A stretch of 16,418 nt of DNA from an uncultured Hyphomicrobiales bacterium (lineage in GTDB: Bacteria; Pseudomonadota; Alphaproteobacteria; Rhizobiales; Rhizobiaceae). Positions 1-8,000 of the stretch are shown here, piece by piece. Made by a program: the position numbers and the translations under genes. The notes below the pieces were generated by a model. The model ran no database searches and was not told the origin of the DNA. It saw nothing but the letters and a program-made list of their open reading frames with translations. The stretch spans positions 1 through 16,418 of the forward strand of contig CALUBX010000075.1 of the NCBI GenBank assembly GCA_943914405.1, written 5' to 3'. Numbering within the stretch: the stretch's first letter is position 1; each line of letters opens with the position of its first letter.

Positions 1-2319
1 GGCCACCAGTTCCCCATCAATAGTGCGGGTGCGCGGGCCGCTTTCGCCATAACCGATTCGTTCTACCGCATGGCCGGAGCGCGTGCCCCAGTTGTCGCGG
101 GTGGCATCGCTACGGTTCTGCTGCGCACGCTTCCAGCCCGGGGTGGAATAGGTGTTCGCAAAGGGATCTGCCTTGTCGAAACGCGATTGTCCGTAGCCAC
201 CACGCCCGCCATAACCGCCGTAATTGCTGTCGGATGCTGCGACATCGACATGGGCGGGCGGCAGTTCATCCAGAAAGCGCGAGGGCAGGGTGGATTGCCA
301 CAGCCCGTGAATGCGCCGGTTCGAGACGAACCAGATATGGCAGAGTTTCTTGGCACGCGTAATGCCGACATAGGCAAGACGACGTTCTTCCTCCAGACCG
401 GAGCGGCCGCCTTCATCCAGCGCCCGCTGGTGCGGAAACAGGCCTTCTTCCCAGCCGGGCAGGAAGACGGTGTCGAATTCGAGCCCCTTGGCCGAATGCA
501 GGGTCATGATCGACACCGCGTCGGTGTTCTCGTTCTGCTCGGCATCCATGACCAGCGAGACGTGCTCCAGAAAGCCGCGCAGGCTCTCGAACGCTTCCAT
601 GGAACGGATCAGTTCCTTGAGGTTGTCCAGCCGTCCCGGCGCTTCGGCGGTCTTGTCGGCCTTCCACATATCGGTATAACCGCTCTCCTCCAGGATCTGT
701 TCGGCAAGCTCGATATGCGGAACCGTTTCAAGCCTTTCGCTCCAGTTCCTGAAGCTCTGGATGATATCAAACAGGGCCTTGCGCGCCTTGGGCTTTGTTT
801 CGTCCGTCTCGATGATCTGCGAGGCGGCCGCCAGCATGGGGATGTCGCGGGCGCGGGCATAGTCGTGCAGGTTGCGGATCGTGGTGTCGCCGAGGCCGCG
901 CTTCGGCGTATTGACGATCCGCTCGAAGGCGAGGTCGTCGGCCGGCTGGCAGACCAGGCGGAAATAAGCCATGGCGTCGCGGATTTCGAGCCGCTCATAG
1001 AAGCGGGGGCCGCCGATGACGCGGTAATTGAGGCCCAAGGTCACGAAGCGGTCTTCGAACTCGCGCATCTGGAACGAGGCGCGCACCAGGATCGCCATAT
1101 CGTTCAGCGAGTGCTTGGCGCCATCGGAATCGCCGCGCTGCAGCCGTTCGATCTCCTCGCCGACGGCGCGCGCCTCCTCTTCGGAGTCCCAGGCCGCATG
1201 CACCTGCACCTTCTGGTCGTCGGGATCGACGCGGTCGGTGAACAGCGTCTTGCCGAGGCGGCCTTCGTTATGGGCGATAAGGTGACCCGCGGCGCCGAGA
1301 ATATGGGCGGTGGAGCGGTAGTTGCGCTCCAGCTTGATCACCTTGGCGCCGACAAAATCCTTCTCGAAGCGCAGGATATTGTCCACTTCCGCGCCGCGCC
1401 AGCCATAGATCGACTGGTCGTCATCACCCACGCAGCAGACGTTCTGCGGCGTTCCCTTGGGGCGCTGGGCAAGCAGCCGCAGCCACATATACTGCGCCGT
1501 ATTGGTATCCTGATACTCGTCCACGAGGATGTAGCGGAAGCGCTGGTGGTAATCCTTCAGGATATCCGGGTTCTGCCGGAAGATGGCGATCGGATGCAGC
1601 AGGAGGTCGCCGAAATCGCAGGCGTTCAGCGTGCGCAGGCGCGCCTGGTAGGCGGCATAGAGTTCGCGTCCCTTGCCGTTGGCGAAAGCGCGCGCATCGC
1701 CTTCGGGGATGTCGGCGGGCAGCAGGCCCTTGTTCTTCCAGTTGTCGATCATGCCGGCGAACTGGCGGGCCGGCCAGCGCTTGTCGTCCAGCCCCTCGGC
1801 CTGGATCAGCTGCTTGATCAGCCGCACTACGTCGTCCGTGTCGAGAATGGTGAAGTCGGAGCGCAAGCCTGCGAGTTCCGCATGGCGGCGCAGGATCTTC
1901 ACGCCGATCGAGTGGAAGGTGCCGAGCCAGGGCATGCCTTCCACGGCCCCGCCGACCAGGACGCCGATGCGCTCCTTCATCTCGCGGGCGGCCTTGTTGG
2001 TGAAGGTGACGGCGAGGATCTGGCTGGGAAAGGCGCGGGCGGTCGCCAGGATATGCGCGATGCGCGTGGTCAGAACGCGGGTCTTGCCGGTGCCGGCGCC
2101 CGCCAGCACGAGGACAGGCCCGTCCAGCGTTTCCACCGCTTCTCGCTGTTCCGGATTGAGCCCCGACAGATAATCCGGCGCCCCCCGGTTTCCTTCCCGG
2201 GCCGCCATGGCGCGGGCGGCAATGCCCAACCCTGCGCCTTTTCCGGTTGAGGGCGCGCGAGGGGCAGGCTCCGCCGGCTCCTCATCGAAGAACGGAATAT
2301 CGTCGAAACTGTTACTCAT
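1..2319 (-). CDS. uvrD: UvrD/PcrA-type ATP-dependent DNA helicase (C-terminus cut by window edge)
   Basis: Superfamily 1A 3'-5' DNA helicase that unwinds DNA in nucleotide excision and mismatch repair and clears recombination intermediates in the cytoplasm. The frame is open from the ATG at 2317-2319 to the left edge, giving 773 codons without a stop. It begins MSNSFDDIPFFDEE. Motifs in order: Walker A GAGTGKT at residues 74-80, Walker B VDEYQDT at 266-272, motif III GDDDQSIYGWRG, motif IV LERNYRS, motif V TLHSAKGLEF and motif VI EERRLAYVGITRAK. A Gly/Tyr-rich linker (NYGGYGGRGGYG) follows the helicase core, and the last visible residues lead into the usual small C-terminal domain. The full protein is probably a little over 800 residues. 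It is transcribed divergently from the stress-gene cluster. A LexA-like direct repeat and a short dyad lie just upstream. UvrD versus PcrA naming is a matter of convention here. Confidence 0.95.
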   Translation of the reverse strand, partial: MSNSFDDIPFFDEEPAEPAPRAPSTGKGAGLGIAARAMAAREGNRGAPDYLSGLNPEQREAVETLDGPVLVLAGAGTGKTRVLTTRIAHILATARAFPSQILAVTFTNKAAREMKERIGVLVGGAVEGMPWLGTFHSIGVKILRRHAELAGLRSDFTILDTDDVVRLIKQLIQAEGLDDKRWPARQFAGMIDNWKNKGLLPADIPEGDARAFANGKGRELYAAYQARLRTLNACDFGDLLLHPIAIFRQNPDILKDYHQRFRYILVDEYQDTNTAQYMWLRLLAQRPKGTPQNVCCVGDDDQSIYGWRGAEVDNILRFEKDFVGAKVIKLERNYRSTAHILGAAGHLIAHNEGRLGKTLFTDRVDPDDQKVQVHAAWDSEEEARAVGEEIERLQRGDSDGAKHSLNDMAILVRASFQMREFEDRFVTLGLNYRVIGGPRFYERLEIRDAMAYFRLVCQPADDLAFERIVNTPKRGLGDTTIRNLHDYARARDIPMLAAASQIIETDETKPKARKALFDIIQSFRNWSERLETVPHIELAEQILEESGYTDMWKADKTAEAPGRLDNLKELIRSMEAFESLRGFLEHVSLVMDAEQNENTDAVSIMTLHSAKGLEFDTVFLPGWEEGLFPHQRALDEGGRSGLEEERRLAYVGITRAKKLCHIWFVSNRRIHGLWQSTLPSRFLDELPPAHVDVAASDSNYGGYGGRGGYGQSRFDKADPFANTYSTPGWKRAQQNRSDATRDNWGTRSGHAVERIGYGESGPRTRTIDGELVA

Positions 2320-2338
2320 GCGGCCAATGTAGTGATTC

Positions 2339-2352
2339 GGTCTCGAAAGACC
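2339..2352. other. Short perfect dyad just upstream of uvrD
   Basis: GGTCT-cgaa-AGACC, a 5-bp perfect inverted repeat with a 4-base loop, ends 20 bases before the uvrD start codon. It could be an operator or a 5'-leader hairpin, or chance. No clear sigma-70 promoter could be fixed around it. Confidence 0.3.
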
Positions 2353-2359
2353 AGACAAT

Positions 2360-2374
2360 GTTCTGCTTTCATTC
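2360..2374. promoter_or_regulatory. LexA-like direct repeat upstream of uvrD
   Basis: GTTC-N7-ATTC at 2360-2374 matches the alphaproteobacterial LexA (SOS) box GTTC-N7-GTTC at 7 of 8 positions. It lies 41-55 bases upstream of the uvrD start, where a promoter would be expected. Since uvrD is an SOS gene in Escherichia coli, the placement is plausible. One mismatch in an 8-base motif is weak evidence. Confidence 0.3.
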
Positions 2375-2511
2375 ACATCGCTTCAACAATCGCGGCCGGT
2401 TTTGATTTCAAGTGGGCCACCAGTTCATGCGCCGGCTGGCATAGCTTGCCCAGCTCCCCCCAAAGGCTCGGGAGCGATCTCCGGTGATCGGGCTGCCTCC
2501 CGTGCGCTGGT

Positions 2512-2537
2512 GGAACTATCCACTTGGCGCGGCAGTT
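2512..2537 (+). promoter_or_regulatory. EcfG/RpoE2-type (general stress) promoter, first of three
   Basis: GGAAC at 2512-2516, a 17-base spacer, and AGTT at 2534-2537 match the alphaproteobacterial EcfG consensus GGAAC-N16/17-cGTT except for the first base of the -10. The -10 ends 32 bases before the ATG at 2570, leaving a short leader with a strong ribosome-binding site. Two further sites of the same form precede the next two genes. Confidence 0.6.
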
Positions 2538-2569
2538 CGCGCTCCAATACGACAGCAGGAGGGCATGTC

Positions 2570-2719
2570 ATGGAAAAGCGTGCAGCCGACAGGCCAAGGC
2601 GGAAGTTCGGAAACGGCAGTGTGGCGCTGATTGCGTGCTGCGCAGCCGTGGCGATCCTGGGGATCTTTATCGGCGTGATCGTCATCTACGGGGGACTTCA
2701 GGCCGGCCAGACGCCTTGA
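2570..2719 (+). CDS. Small single-pass membrane protein, likely stress-induced (49 aa)
   Basis: Starts at the ATG at 2570, chosen because AGGAGGG at 2557-2563 sits 6 bases upstream; the frame extends further 5' but without such a site. The protein begins MEKRAADRPRRKFGNG and has a basic N-terminal tail, then one hydrophobic helix at about residues 18-42 (ending VIVIYGGL), then a short polar tail. The positive-inside rule predicts the N-terminus in the cytoplasm. No family is recognised and no function is assigned. It is the first of three small genes in the same direction, each with its own EcfG-type promoter, so a role in the general stress response is inferred from context only. Confidence 0.75.
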   Translation: MEKRAADRPRRKFGNGSVALIACCAAVAILGIFIGVIVIYGGLQAGQTP

Positions 2720-2730
2720 GTGACGTCTCT

Positions 2731-2755
2731 GGAACTTTGACCGCCACCTCCTGTT
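2731..2755 (+). promoter_or_regulatory. EcfG/RpoE2-type (general stress) promoter, second of three
   Basis: GGAAC at 2731-2735, a 16-base spacer, and TGTT at 2752-2755. It starts 12 bases after the stop codon of the 49-aa gene and ends 40 bases before the ATG of the 95-aa gene, so the second gene can be transcribed independently. Confidence 0.65.
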
Positions 2756-2795
2756 CGCACCCGGTAATCGAGACAAGGCGAGAAAGGTGCTTCCC

Positions 2796-3083
2796 ATGAC
2801 TGTTCAGGGCGTTCAAGTGATCACAGAAGGCAGCGGCACGGCTGGCCTCACCGTTGAATTCGTCGATCATCTCGACAATGTTCTTTCCATCCGCTTCTCC
2901 GGGAAGGATGGCAGCGTGAACCGGACCAATGCCGTCCAGCAGGCGAAACGCTATCTTCGAGGCCTCGTCGAAGATGACGCGCTTCCCGACGAAATGACCG
3001 ACGGCGACAACCAGGACGGACGCGCTGCGACCATGGCCTCTTCGCCCAATTCGCCCACCGACCGGGCCGAAGGTCGCGAATGA
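2796..3083 (+). CDS. Hypothetical small protein (95 aa), likely stress-induced
   Basis: The ATG at 2796 is chosen because AAAGG at 2783-2787 lies 8 bases upstream. A GTG at 2787 in the same frame would overlap that site. Residues 1-57 look like a compact mixed alpha/beta domain (MTVQGVQVITEGSGTAG, then VEFVDHLDNVLSIRF and a helix around AVQQAKRYLRGL). Residues 58-95 are acidic, polar and probably disordered (DDALPDEMTDGDNQDG, then Ser/Pro/Thr-rich). There is no signal peptide or membrane segment. I do not recognise the family. It lies between two other small genes with matching EcfG-type promoters, which is the only functional hint. Confidence 0.7.
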   Translation: MTVQGVQVITEGSGTAGLTVEFVDHLDNVLSIRFSGKDGSVNRTNAVQQAKRYLRGLVEDDALPDEMTDGDNQDGRAATMASSPNSPTDRAEGRE

Positions 3084-3146
3084 GACCAGGCATCTGGCCT
3101 GCGCTTGCAGTCAAGAGAGGCGGGGCGTCCGGGATCGTACGAAGCG

Positions 3147-3171
3147 GGAACCTCATCGCACGCCGGCTGTT
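3147..3171 (+). promoter_or_regulatory. EcfG/RpoE2-type (general stress) promoter, third of three
   Basis: GGAAC at 3147-3151, a 16-base spacer, and TGTT at 3168-3171, the same spacing and -10 as the second site. The -10 ends 25 bases before the DUF982 start codon at 3197. Its position supports 3197 over the in-frame ATG at 3080. Confidence 0.65.
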
Positions 3172-3196
3172 CAGGGGCCCTGTAAGGAGCACAGAT

Positions 3197-3463
3197 ATGC
3201 CGGACCGTGTGATCATTGAAACAGACTTCGAAGTTCGCTGGCGTCAGCCCGTGTGGGTGAAGATCGGCTATGGCATGCCGGAAGCCGTCAAGGGCCCGCA
3301 ACAGGCCCTGAACCACCTGAACTTCCGCTGGCCGGCCTTGCGCGGACCAAGGTTCCAGGAAGCCAGCTCGCGCTGCAGGTCCGCGCTGCGGAAGGAAGTG
3401 GAGTGCGAGGTTGCTCGGGAGGCATTTGCCCGGGCGGCCGAAGAAGCAGACGTGGTTGCCTGA
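3197..3463 (+). CDS. DUF982 domain-containing protein (88 aa)
   Basis: DUF982 is a family of small proteins of unknown function that is abundant and often multicopy in rhizobia. The typical pattern is visible: W-x-x-PV-x-V-x-x-G near residue 14, then V-x-GP-x-x-AL (about residues 31-38), a WP pair in NFRWPALRGP, a conserved Cys in SSRCRSAL and a C-terminal AREAFARAAEEA helix. The start at 3197 is supported by AAGGAG at 3184-3189 (7-base spacing) and by the EcfG-type promoter just upstream. An ATG at 3080, overlapping the previous stop codon as ATGA, would add 39 residues that do not fit the family. Function is unknown. Stress control is inferred from the promoter. Confidence 0.85.
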   Translation: MPDRVIIETDFEVRWRQPVWVKIGYGMPEAVKGPQQALNHLNFRWPALRGPRFQEASSRCRSALRKEVECEVAREAFARAAEEADVVA

Positions 3464-3811
3464 GCTTCGGACGGAAACCAGGAATTTCCGACGCGTAATT
3501 GCTCACGCCAGTCCTGTTCGCAAGGGGAAGGCTGGAGCCTCAACCCTGGGTTGACATGGCCTTGATCTGCACGATCGCCCGTATCAGCCATCCACCGCGA
3601 CATCATTTTGCGTTTGGCCGTCTCGCCAAGTCGATTAAGACATCTCCGCTCCGCGCAGGGCCGCAAAGCCTCCGGGAACAACCTCCGGTGCTGACACATT
3701 CGTGATCCAGTTCGCATTACAAAACGTTAAGGCTGGGACAGCGGCTATTGATCGCCTATGGCCGAATACGGATACTCGCCGGCGTCGATGCAACTTTCGC
3801 GGAGGAACTTG
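3464..3811 (+). other. Intergenic region upstream of the RND operon, no convincing gene
   Basis: About 350 bases between the DUF982 stop and the adaptor start. A hairpin CGGAAA/TTTCCG (3472-3490, 7-base loop) follows the DUF982 gene but lacks a T-tract, so it is at best a weak terminator. CCTCCGG occurs twice, at 3669-3675 and 3682-3688. A poor -35/-10 pair (CTGACA at 3691-3696, GCATTA at 3714-3719, 17-base spacer) is the best promoter candidate seen for the pump operon. An open frame at 3499-3705 has no ribosome-binding site and no recognisable protein. Confidence 0.4.
3801..3805 (+). promoter_or_regulatory. Ribosome-binding site that decides the adaptor start (GTG 3812)
   Basis: GGAGG at 3801-3805 is followed by 6 bases and then GTG at 3812-3814. 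The upstream in-frame ATGs at 3758 and 3788 have no comparable site. Starting at the GTG gives MRIWKQLLACVIVLLAVLGL, a normal N-terminal membrane anchor. Confidence 0.65.
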
Positions 3812-5041
3812 GTGCGGATTTGGAAACAGCTTCTGGCATGCGTGATCGTGCTTCTGGCGGTACTGGGACTGTGGGTCTTTTTCGTACCCAGCGCCGGTGA
3901 CAGCCTGATCCGCATGGGGGTCGCCCCCAAAGCCGTGGCGCTGCTGCGTGGTGCGCCGAGTTCCCCCGAAGCCGCATCCGACCAGACCGCCAAGGGTGAA
4001 GCTGCTTCCGCCGCAAGTGGTGCCGCCCAGAGCCAGCAGGGCAATGGCGGCGGACAACGCGCCGGCTCGGCAACCGGAAATGGCGGCCGCGCCACGTTGG
4101 TGGCGGTCGAGCCGGTGACGCTCGGAACCGTCAACGATCGCATGTCGGCGATCGGCAGCGGCGAGGCGATCCAGTCGGTCGTGGTGATGCCGCAGGCGAC
4201 CGGCACGATCACCGAAATCCTCGTGTCCTCAGGCCAGAAGGTCACCAAGGGCCAGGTGCTTGCCCGTCTCGACGACGACGAGCAGCTGATCGAACGCGAC
4301 AAGGCGCAGGTCGCGCTGAAAAGCGCTGTCGAGAAATCCGCTTCCTACAAGAACCTTCAGTCGGTCGCCCGGCTCGACGTGCTGGACGCGCAGATCGCCG
4401 AACAGGCGGCGAGGCTTGCCGTGTCCACTGCCGAGTTCAATCTGAAGCGGCGCAACATTCTCGCACCGATCGACGGGATCGCCGGCATCGTCGCGGTCAA
4501 TATCGGCGACAACGTCACCACGCAGACCAGCGTTGTCACACTCGACGACCGCTCCTCGATCCTGGTCGATTTCTGGGCGCCGGAGCGGTTTGCCACCGCG
4601 ATCCAGCCCGGCCAGCCGGTGGAGGCAACCTCCATTGCTCGGCCCGGACAGGTTTTTAGTGGGGTTGTCGAGGCGATTGACAATCGTATCGATGCCGCCA
4701 GCCGCACCATGCGCATCCGCGCCAAGGTGGACAATGCCAGCGACCAGCTGCGGGCCGGTATGTCCTTCGGCGTACTCGTCAGGTTTGCAGGGGAAAGCTT
4801 TCCGGCCGTCGATCCGCTCGCGGTGCAGTGGGATGCGGAAGGATCCTTCGTCTGGCAGATCAAGGACAGCAAGTCCGTGAAGACGCGTGTCCGGATCGTG
4901 CAGCGCAACCCGGATTTTGTGCTGGTCGATGCGGCGCTGAAGCAAGGCGATCAGGTGGCTGTCGAGGGCCTGCAGCGGGTGCGTGACGGTGGCGCCGTGC
5001 GCATCGTCGGCGCCGGTGGGCCGGAGGTCGCCAGCCAATGA
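3812..5041 (+). CDS. RND efflux pump periplasmic adaptor subunit (membrane fusion protein)
   Basis: Periplasmic adaptor that links an inner-membrane RND pump to a TolC-like outer-membrane channel. With the GTG start it has 409 residues. An uncleaved-looking N-terminal anchor (residues 7-25) is followed by an Ala/Ser/Gly/Gln-rich linker of roughly 45 residues (about 49-94). The biotinyl/lipoyl barrel-sandwich domain comes next (VVVMPQATGTITEILV and GQKVTKGQVLARLDD), then a short alpha-hairpin. The second lipoyl half follows (APIDGIAGIVAVNIGDNV), then the beta-barrel (PVEATSIARPGQVFSGVVEAID) and the membrane-proximal domain. Its stop overlaps the pump start as ATGA, so the two are translationally coupled. 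The long low-complexity linker is somewhat unusual. Starts at 3758 or 3788 remain possible. Substrate cannot be told from sequence. Confidence 0.9.
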   Translation: MRIWKQLLACVIVLLAVLGLWVFFVPSAGDSLIRMGVAPKAVALLRGAPSSPEAASDQTAKGEAASAASGAAQSQQGNGGGQRAGSATGNGGRATLVAVEPVTLGTVNDRMSAIGSGEAIQSVVVMPQATGTITEILVSSGQKVTKGQVLARLDDDEQLIERDKAQVALKSAVEKSASYKNLQSVARLDVLDAQIAEQAARLAVSTAEFNLKRRNILAPIDGIAGIVAVNIGDNVTTQTSVVTLDDRSSILVDFWAPERFATAIQPGQPVEATSIARPGQVFSGVVEAIDNRIDAASRTMRIRAKVDNASDQLRAGMSFGVLVRFAGESFPAVDPLAVQWDAEGSFVWQIKDSKSVKTRVRIVQRNPDFVLVDAALKQGDQVAVEGLQRVRDGGAVRIVGAGGPEVASQ

Positions 5042-8000
5042 AGATGGACCTCCCGAACCTCGGCGAAACCACTGGTCATGCCCACAGCAAGGCGGGGCAG
5101 GGCTTCACGGCGCTGTTCGTGCGCCGGCCGATCCTCGCCGCCGTCATCAACACGCTGCTGGTCGTGGCGGGCCTCGCCGCCTTTTTCGGCATAGAGGTGC
5201 GAGAATTGCCGGATGTGGATCAGCCGGTCATCACGGTGCGCACGCTCTATGACGGGGCATCGCCGCAGACGATGGACCAGGAGGTGACGCAGGTCATCGA
5301 AGGTGCGGTCGCACGGGTGAGCGGACTGAAAGCCCTGTCGTCCGCCTCGCAGTTCGGCACCAGCCGCGTCACCATGGAATTTTCCGATACGGTGGATCTT
5401 TCCGAGGCCGCCAACGATGTGCGCGACGCGATCGGCCGGATCGGCAACCAGCTTCCGGACGAGGCGGATGAGCCGCAGATCGTCAAGGCGGATGCGGATT
5501 CCGACCCGATCCTGCGGCTGGCGGTTACCTCCTCCACGCTGTCCATGGATGATCTCACCCAGCTGGTCGACAACCAGATCGTCGATCGCCTGGCGGCGGT
5601 GGAAGGCGTGGCGGACGTCATGCTTTACGGCGACCAGGAGAAGATCTTCCGCGTCGATGTGGACCAGGTGGCGCTGGCCGGCCGCGGCATGACGGTCAGC
5701 GACGTGGCAAAGGCGCTCGAATCGGCGGCGCTCGATGTGCCCGCGGGATCGCTCGAAAGCACCCGCCAGGATATCGTGGTGCGCGCCACCGCCAGCCTGA
5801 CGACGCCGCAGGATTTCGAAAACGTGCTGATTGGTCCCAATGTGCGGCTGCGCGATGTGGCGACCGTGATGCTCGGGCCGGACGACGGCAGCACGACATT
5901 GCGCTCCAACGGGGTCCAGGGCGTCGGCCTCGGCATCGTGCGCCAGGCGCAGTCCAACACTCTGAACATTTCCGCCGGCATCAAGCAGGCGGTGGCCGAG
6001 ATGCAGCCTGTTCTGCCGGAAGGAACGCGGATCGCCATCACCAGCGACGATGCCGTATTCATCCAGGGCGCCCTGCACGAGGTGGAGATCGCGCTCGGTC
6101 TGTCGGCGGCCATTGTCGTGGTCGTCATTTATCTTTTCCTGCGCGATTGGCGGGCCACCATCATTCCAGCCGTCACCATGCCGGTCGCGCTGATCGGCAC
6201 GCTGGTTGCCGTCTATCTCGCCGGCTTCTCGATCAACATCCTGACCCTGCTTGCCATCGTGCTGGCGACGGGCCTGGTGGTCGATGACGCGATCGTGGTG
6301 CTCGAAAACATCGTCCGGCGGCGGACGGAAGGCATGGGACCGCGCGCGGCAGCCGTTCTCGGCACGCAGGAGGTCTTCTTCGCCGTTCTCGCGACAACCG
6401 CGACGCTTGCCGCCGTCTTCATCCCGCTGTCCTTCCTGCCCGGCCAGATCGGCGGCCTGTTCCGCGAGTTCGGCTTCGTTCTCGCCTTTGCCGTCGGCCT
6501 GTCCTCCATCACGGCGCTGACGCTCTGTCCGATGCTCGCCTCGCGCATGCTGACGCGGCCGGTGGTGGAAAAGCATGGGCTGCTCGGCGCCGTGGGCTCC
6601 GGCTTTGCGCGGCTCTATGCCGTCTGCCTGCGCTTCTGTCTCAACGCCCCGGTGGTTGTCATCCTCGTATCTGTGGTCTTTTCCTTTGCCGCCTATCAGG
6701 CCTTCGGCCTCGTCAAGAACGAGCTGACGCCGCGCGAGGACCGGTCTTCCATCATGCTGCGGCTCAGCGCGCCGCAGGGCGTCAGCCTCGATTATACGCA
6801 GGACCAGATGCGGCGCGTCGAGGAGAACCTCCAGCCGCTGCGCGACAGCGGCGAAATCCGCAATATCTTCTCCATCTCCGGCTTCGGCAGCAATATCAAT
6901 AGCGGCTTCATGGTGCTGACGCTTGCTCCTTGGGAGGAGCGGACGCGCAGCCAGGATCAGATCGTCGCTGATGTGAACCGGGCGCTGGCGCGCGTGCCGG
7001 CGCTGCGCGGCTTTGCGCAACAGGGCAACAGCCTGAAGATCCGCGGTGCCGGCAACGGGCTGCAGATGGCTCTGGTCGGCAACAGCAACGAGCAGCTGAC
7101 CGATGCCGCGTTGAAGATCATCCACAAGATGGAGGAAAGCCGCTCCTTCGATACCCCGCGGCTTTCCAATGAGCCGACCCAGGCGCAGCTGTCGGTGAGC
7201 ATAAACCGCGAGCGCGCCTCCGATCTCGGCATCGACATTACCGGCCTTGCGACCGCCATGCAGGCGCTGCTCGAGGGCCGATCCATCGTTGACGTCTTCG
7301 TGGACGGCGAGGCGTTGTCGGTGAAGCTGAAGTCCACCACGCGTCCGCTCGACGATCCGACCGATCTGGAGAACATCTTCCTGAAGACCGGCGACGGCAA
7401 GATCGTGCCGATGTCGACCATTGCGACCCTCAAGGAAACGGCGGTCGCGCCGCAACTCAATCGCGAGCAGCAGTTGGCCTCGGTTTCTTTCCAGGCAGGG
7501 CTCGGTGACGGGGTGGCGCTGGGGGACGCGGTGGCGGAGGTCACGGCGATCGCCAAGCCGCTGATGCCGCCCGGTGCGCGGCTGATCCCGCTCGCCGAAG
7601 CCAAGACGCTCGGCGAAAACTCCAGCGCCATGGCCATGACCTTCGGCTTCGCGATCGCCATCATCTTCCTGGTTCTGGCGGCACAGTTCGAGGGCGTCCT
7701 GTCCTCCATCATCATCATGTCCACCGTGCCGCTGGGGCTTGCCTGTGCCGCCATCGCGCTCGTCGTGACCGGCTCCAGCCTCAACGTCTACAGCCAGATC
7801 GGCCTCGTCCTTCTCGTCGGCGTCATGGCCAAGAACGGTATCCTCATCGTGGAGTTCGCCAACCAGCTGCGGGACCGGGGCGACAGTGTCCGGGAGGCGA
7901 TCGAAACCGCCTGCCGGCTGCGTCTGCGCCCGGTGATGATGACGATGATCGCGACCGTGGTGGGCGGCGTGCCGCTCGTGCTGGCGCAAGGGGCAGGGGC

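Noticed and set aside
1..2425. GGCCACCAGTT at 1-11 repeated at 2415-2425
   Set aside because: Only 11 bases match; one copy is inside uvrD coding sequence and the flanks differ, so it is most likely chance.
3080..3196. N-terminal extension of the DUF982 gene from ATG 3080 (ATGA overlap with the previous gene)
   Set aside because: The extension does not fit the family, while 3197 has a strong AAGGAG and an EcfG-type promoter located inside the extension.
3675..3700. A fourth GGAAC at 3675-3679 as an EcfG promoter for the RND operon
   Set aside because: At 16 or 17 bases downstream the sequence reads ACAT or CATT, not nGTT, so the -10 is missing.
3499..3705. Short plus-strand open frame in the gap before the RND operon
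   Set aside because: No ribosome-binding site, no recognisable features, and it ends inside the likely promoter region.
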